Position numbers and translations under genes: made by a program | NCBI GenBank assembly: GCA_027295245.1 | Contig: JAPULF010000290.1 | Location: forward strand, 1 to 6,553 | Direction: 5' to 3' | DNA from: Planctomycetota bacterium | GTDB taxonomy: Bacteria; Planctomycetota; Phycisphaerae; UBA1845; UTPLA1 | Length of the DNA stretch: 6,553 nucleotides | In this document: positions 5,298 through 6,553 of the stretch, piece after piece | Layout of the letters: every line of letters begins with the position of its first letter | How positions within the stretch are numbered: the first letter of the stretch is position 1 | Notes under the pieces: model-generated | The model's input: only the letters and a program-made list of their open reading frames with translations | What the model was told of the DNA's origin: nothing | The model's database searches: none

Positions 5298-6553
5298 GTT
5301 TCCAGTGGCGGTCGCTTCGGGCGTTCCGGACGACTTGGGCCGTCCTCACCGCCGCGGCCTCGTCCACCGCGCCCGCGTCCGCCAAACATGCTGCTGCGGC
5401 CCTTGCGGAATTCTTCCAGGGTAATAGCCCCGTCCTTGTCGGTATCGATGTCGCCGACGCGGTCACGCATGCGCCCCGAAATCTCGTCGCCGCTCAGTTT
5501 GCCGTCGCCGTTTTCATCACGTTGCTTGAACCACTGCTCCAGATCGAAGCCGCCGCGTCCACCGCGCCCGCCGCGTCCACCGCGACTTCTCCCCCGGCCG
5601 CCGCGCTCTCCCTCCGCCTCAGCACCCTCTTCGGACGCAGCCGGTGCCACGGCGATCTTTTCTTCGGGCGGCACGCTCTGTCCCATCGGGGCCACGCAAT
5701 AGAGATGCTTGTTCGAACGGAGGAACACTTCGCCGTTGCTGATCGCGGGCGTAGCGCTGAATTCCTCGTTATCTGCCGTGACTCGATTGATCGCCACCGG
5801 TTCGAGTTTGTCGTTTGCCTTCACGACGAACACGTCCCCGGACTGCCGTGCGTAATACAGCTTGCCGTCAGAAAGCACCGGCGAGGAGTAGTCGCCGCCC
5901 CGACGGCCGCCCGCGCCGCCCCGGCCCCCTTTGAACCGGGCCTGATGTACCTTCTTGCCGGTCTTGATGTCGATGGCCGTGCCGACGCTGCCGCTGAAGG
6001 AGTAGAGCCGGTCCTTGTAAGCGATGGGCGTGCCGAACCGCGCGGAATCGCGTCCGGTCCACAGCACGTGGGTCTTGGTCACGTCGCCCTTGCCGCCGGC
6101 CCGAACCGCAATAGACTTGCCGCTACGACCCTCGATTCCGTAAACCACGTCACCCAGAGATACCAGACTGGTGCAATACGAACCGCTCTTGGCGCCCTCG
6201 CAATACCACCGCAGCTTGCCGGTATCCGGATTGATGCCCCAAATCTCCTGGGTGACGCCGATCACCAAGTCGGTCCGATCCTTTGCGACTTCAACCAGGA
6301 TCGGCGTACACCACGAATTGCTGAATCCCGACGCCTCCTGCCGCCATACCTCCTTGCCCGTCTTCTTGTCGAGTGCAACCAGCGCTTCGCTCTCGGCGGT
6401 TGCCGGAACGATCAGCAGGTTTTTGTATAGGATCGGGCTCGACGCCGAACCCCAGCGCTGCGGATCGGATTCCTTGCAGAGGTTTGTTTGCCAGAGTTGT
6501 TTTCCGCTCTTGTCGAATGCCAGCGCCCCGCTCTTTCCAAGAAACACAAAGAG
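5294..6553 (-). CDS. PQQ-like beta-propeller protein with C-terminal EF-hand pair (5' end outside window)
   Basis: The visible C-terminal 419 residues begin inside the gene; residue 1 here is the codon at 6551-6553. Repeated blades carry the A-x-D-x-x-T-G-K-x-x-W type signature of PQQ/BamB-like propellers, for example VALDKKTGKEVW (59-70), GINPDTGKLRW (106-116) and AIDIKTGKKV (193-202). About six or seven blades are visible. After the propeller comes an acidic then Gly/Arg-rich linker (about 303-335). Two canonical calcium-binding EF loops follow, DENGDGKLSGDE (346-357) and DTDKDGAITLEE (370-381). A second Gly/Arg-rich stretch and a Pro/Arg tail end the protein. I cannot see a signal peptide because the 5' end is missing; by analogy it is probably exported. 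The architecture is known from planctomycetes. PQQ binding itself is not shown, and the substrate or partner is unknown. Confidence 0.88.
   Translation of the reverse strand, partial: LFVFLGKSGALAFDKSGKQLWQTNLCKESDPQRWGSASSPILYKNLLIVPATAESEALVALDKKTGKEVWRQEASGFSNSWCTPILVEVAKDRTDLVIGVTQEIWGINPDTGKLRWYCEGAKSGSYCTSLVSLGDVVYGIEGRSGKSIAVRAGGKGDVTKTHVLWTGRDSARFGTPIAYKDRLYSFSGSVGTAIDIKTGKKVHQARFKGGRGGAGGRRGGDYSSPVLSDGKLYYARQSGDVFVVKANDKLEPVAINRVTADNEEFSATPAISNGEVFLRSNKHLYCVAPMGQSVPPEEKIAVAPAASEEGAEAEGERGGRGRSRGGRGGRGGRGGFDLEQWFKQRDENGDGKLSGDEISGRMRDRVGDIDTDKDGAITLEEFRKGRSSMFGGRGRGGRGRGGEDGPSRPERPKRPPLET
5550..5585 (-). repeat. 18-bp coding tandem repeat, two copies (Gly/Arg linker)
   Basis: Two adjacent 18-bp units (5550-5567 and 5568-5585) match at 17 of 18 positions. 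They encode the Gly-Gly-Arg repeats of the linker between the propeller and the EF-hands. A related GC-rich Gly/Arg stretch recurs at 5348-5383. Such repeats can change copy number by slippage, so linker length may vary between strains. Confidence 0.75.

Noticed and set aside
4697..6430. A 577-residue open frame on the plus strand across the end of ftsK and the propeller gene
   Set aside because: It runs out of frame through the FtsK motor and gamma domain and then antisense to the propeller/EF-hand gene. Both real genes have clear domain signatures.

Overview
The window is about 6.5 kb of GC-rich bacterial chromosome with four protein genes packed almost end to end. I see no mobile element, CRISPR array, tRNA or rRNA. 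The best guess for the source is a planctomycete (Planctomycetota). The grounds are a PQQ-type beta-propeller protein fused to EF-hands and Gly/Arg-rich linkers, an alanyl-tRNA synthetase of the eukaryote-like sequence type, and a compact FtsK with no division-cluster neighbours. This is inference from family style, not a search result.

Layout. Positions 1-1509 (minus) hold the N-terminal 503 codons of alaS; its 3' end lies outside the window. A 154-bp spacer with small repeats follows. Positions 1664-2506 (minus) encode a 280-residue staphylococcal-nuclease-like protein with an extra C-terminal domain; its start is fixed by a strong Shine-Dalgarno site. Positions 2507-2831 form a 325-bp divergent intergenic region with one good sigma70-like promoter facing the nuclease-like gene and weaker candidates facing ftsK. 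Positions 2832-5297 (plus) encode a complete 821-residue FtsK/SpoIIIE translocase. From 5294 to the window end (minus) lies the C-terminal part of a beta-propeller/EF-hand protein, converging on ftsK so tightly that both stop codons share one CTAG.

How the genes relate. FtsK is expected to pump chromosome ends through the closing division septum, AlaRS charges tRNA-Ala, and the propeller/EF-hand protein is probably an exported or envelope protein. They do not form an obvious pathway. The nuclease-like gene and alaS could be co-transcribed, but the spacer has its own weak promoter-like signal.

I did not find a clearly new multi-gene system. The most interesting points are the nuclease-fold protein that lacks the catalytic arginine, the altered DNA-reading helix and acidic extensions of FtsK, the shared CTAG double stop, and the eukaryote-like AlaRS.
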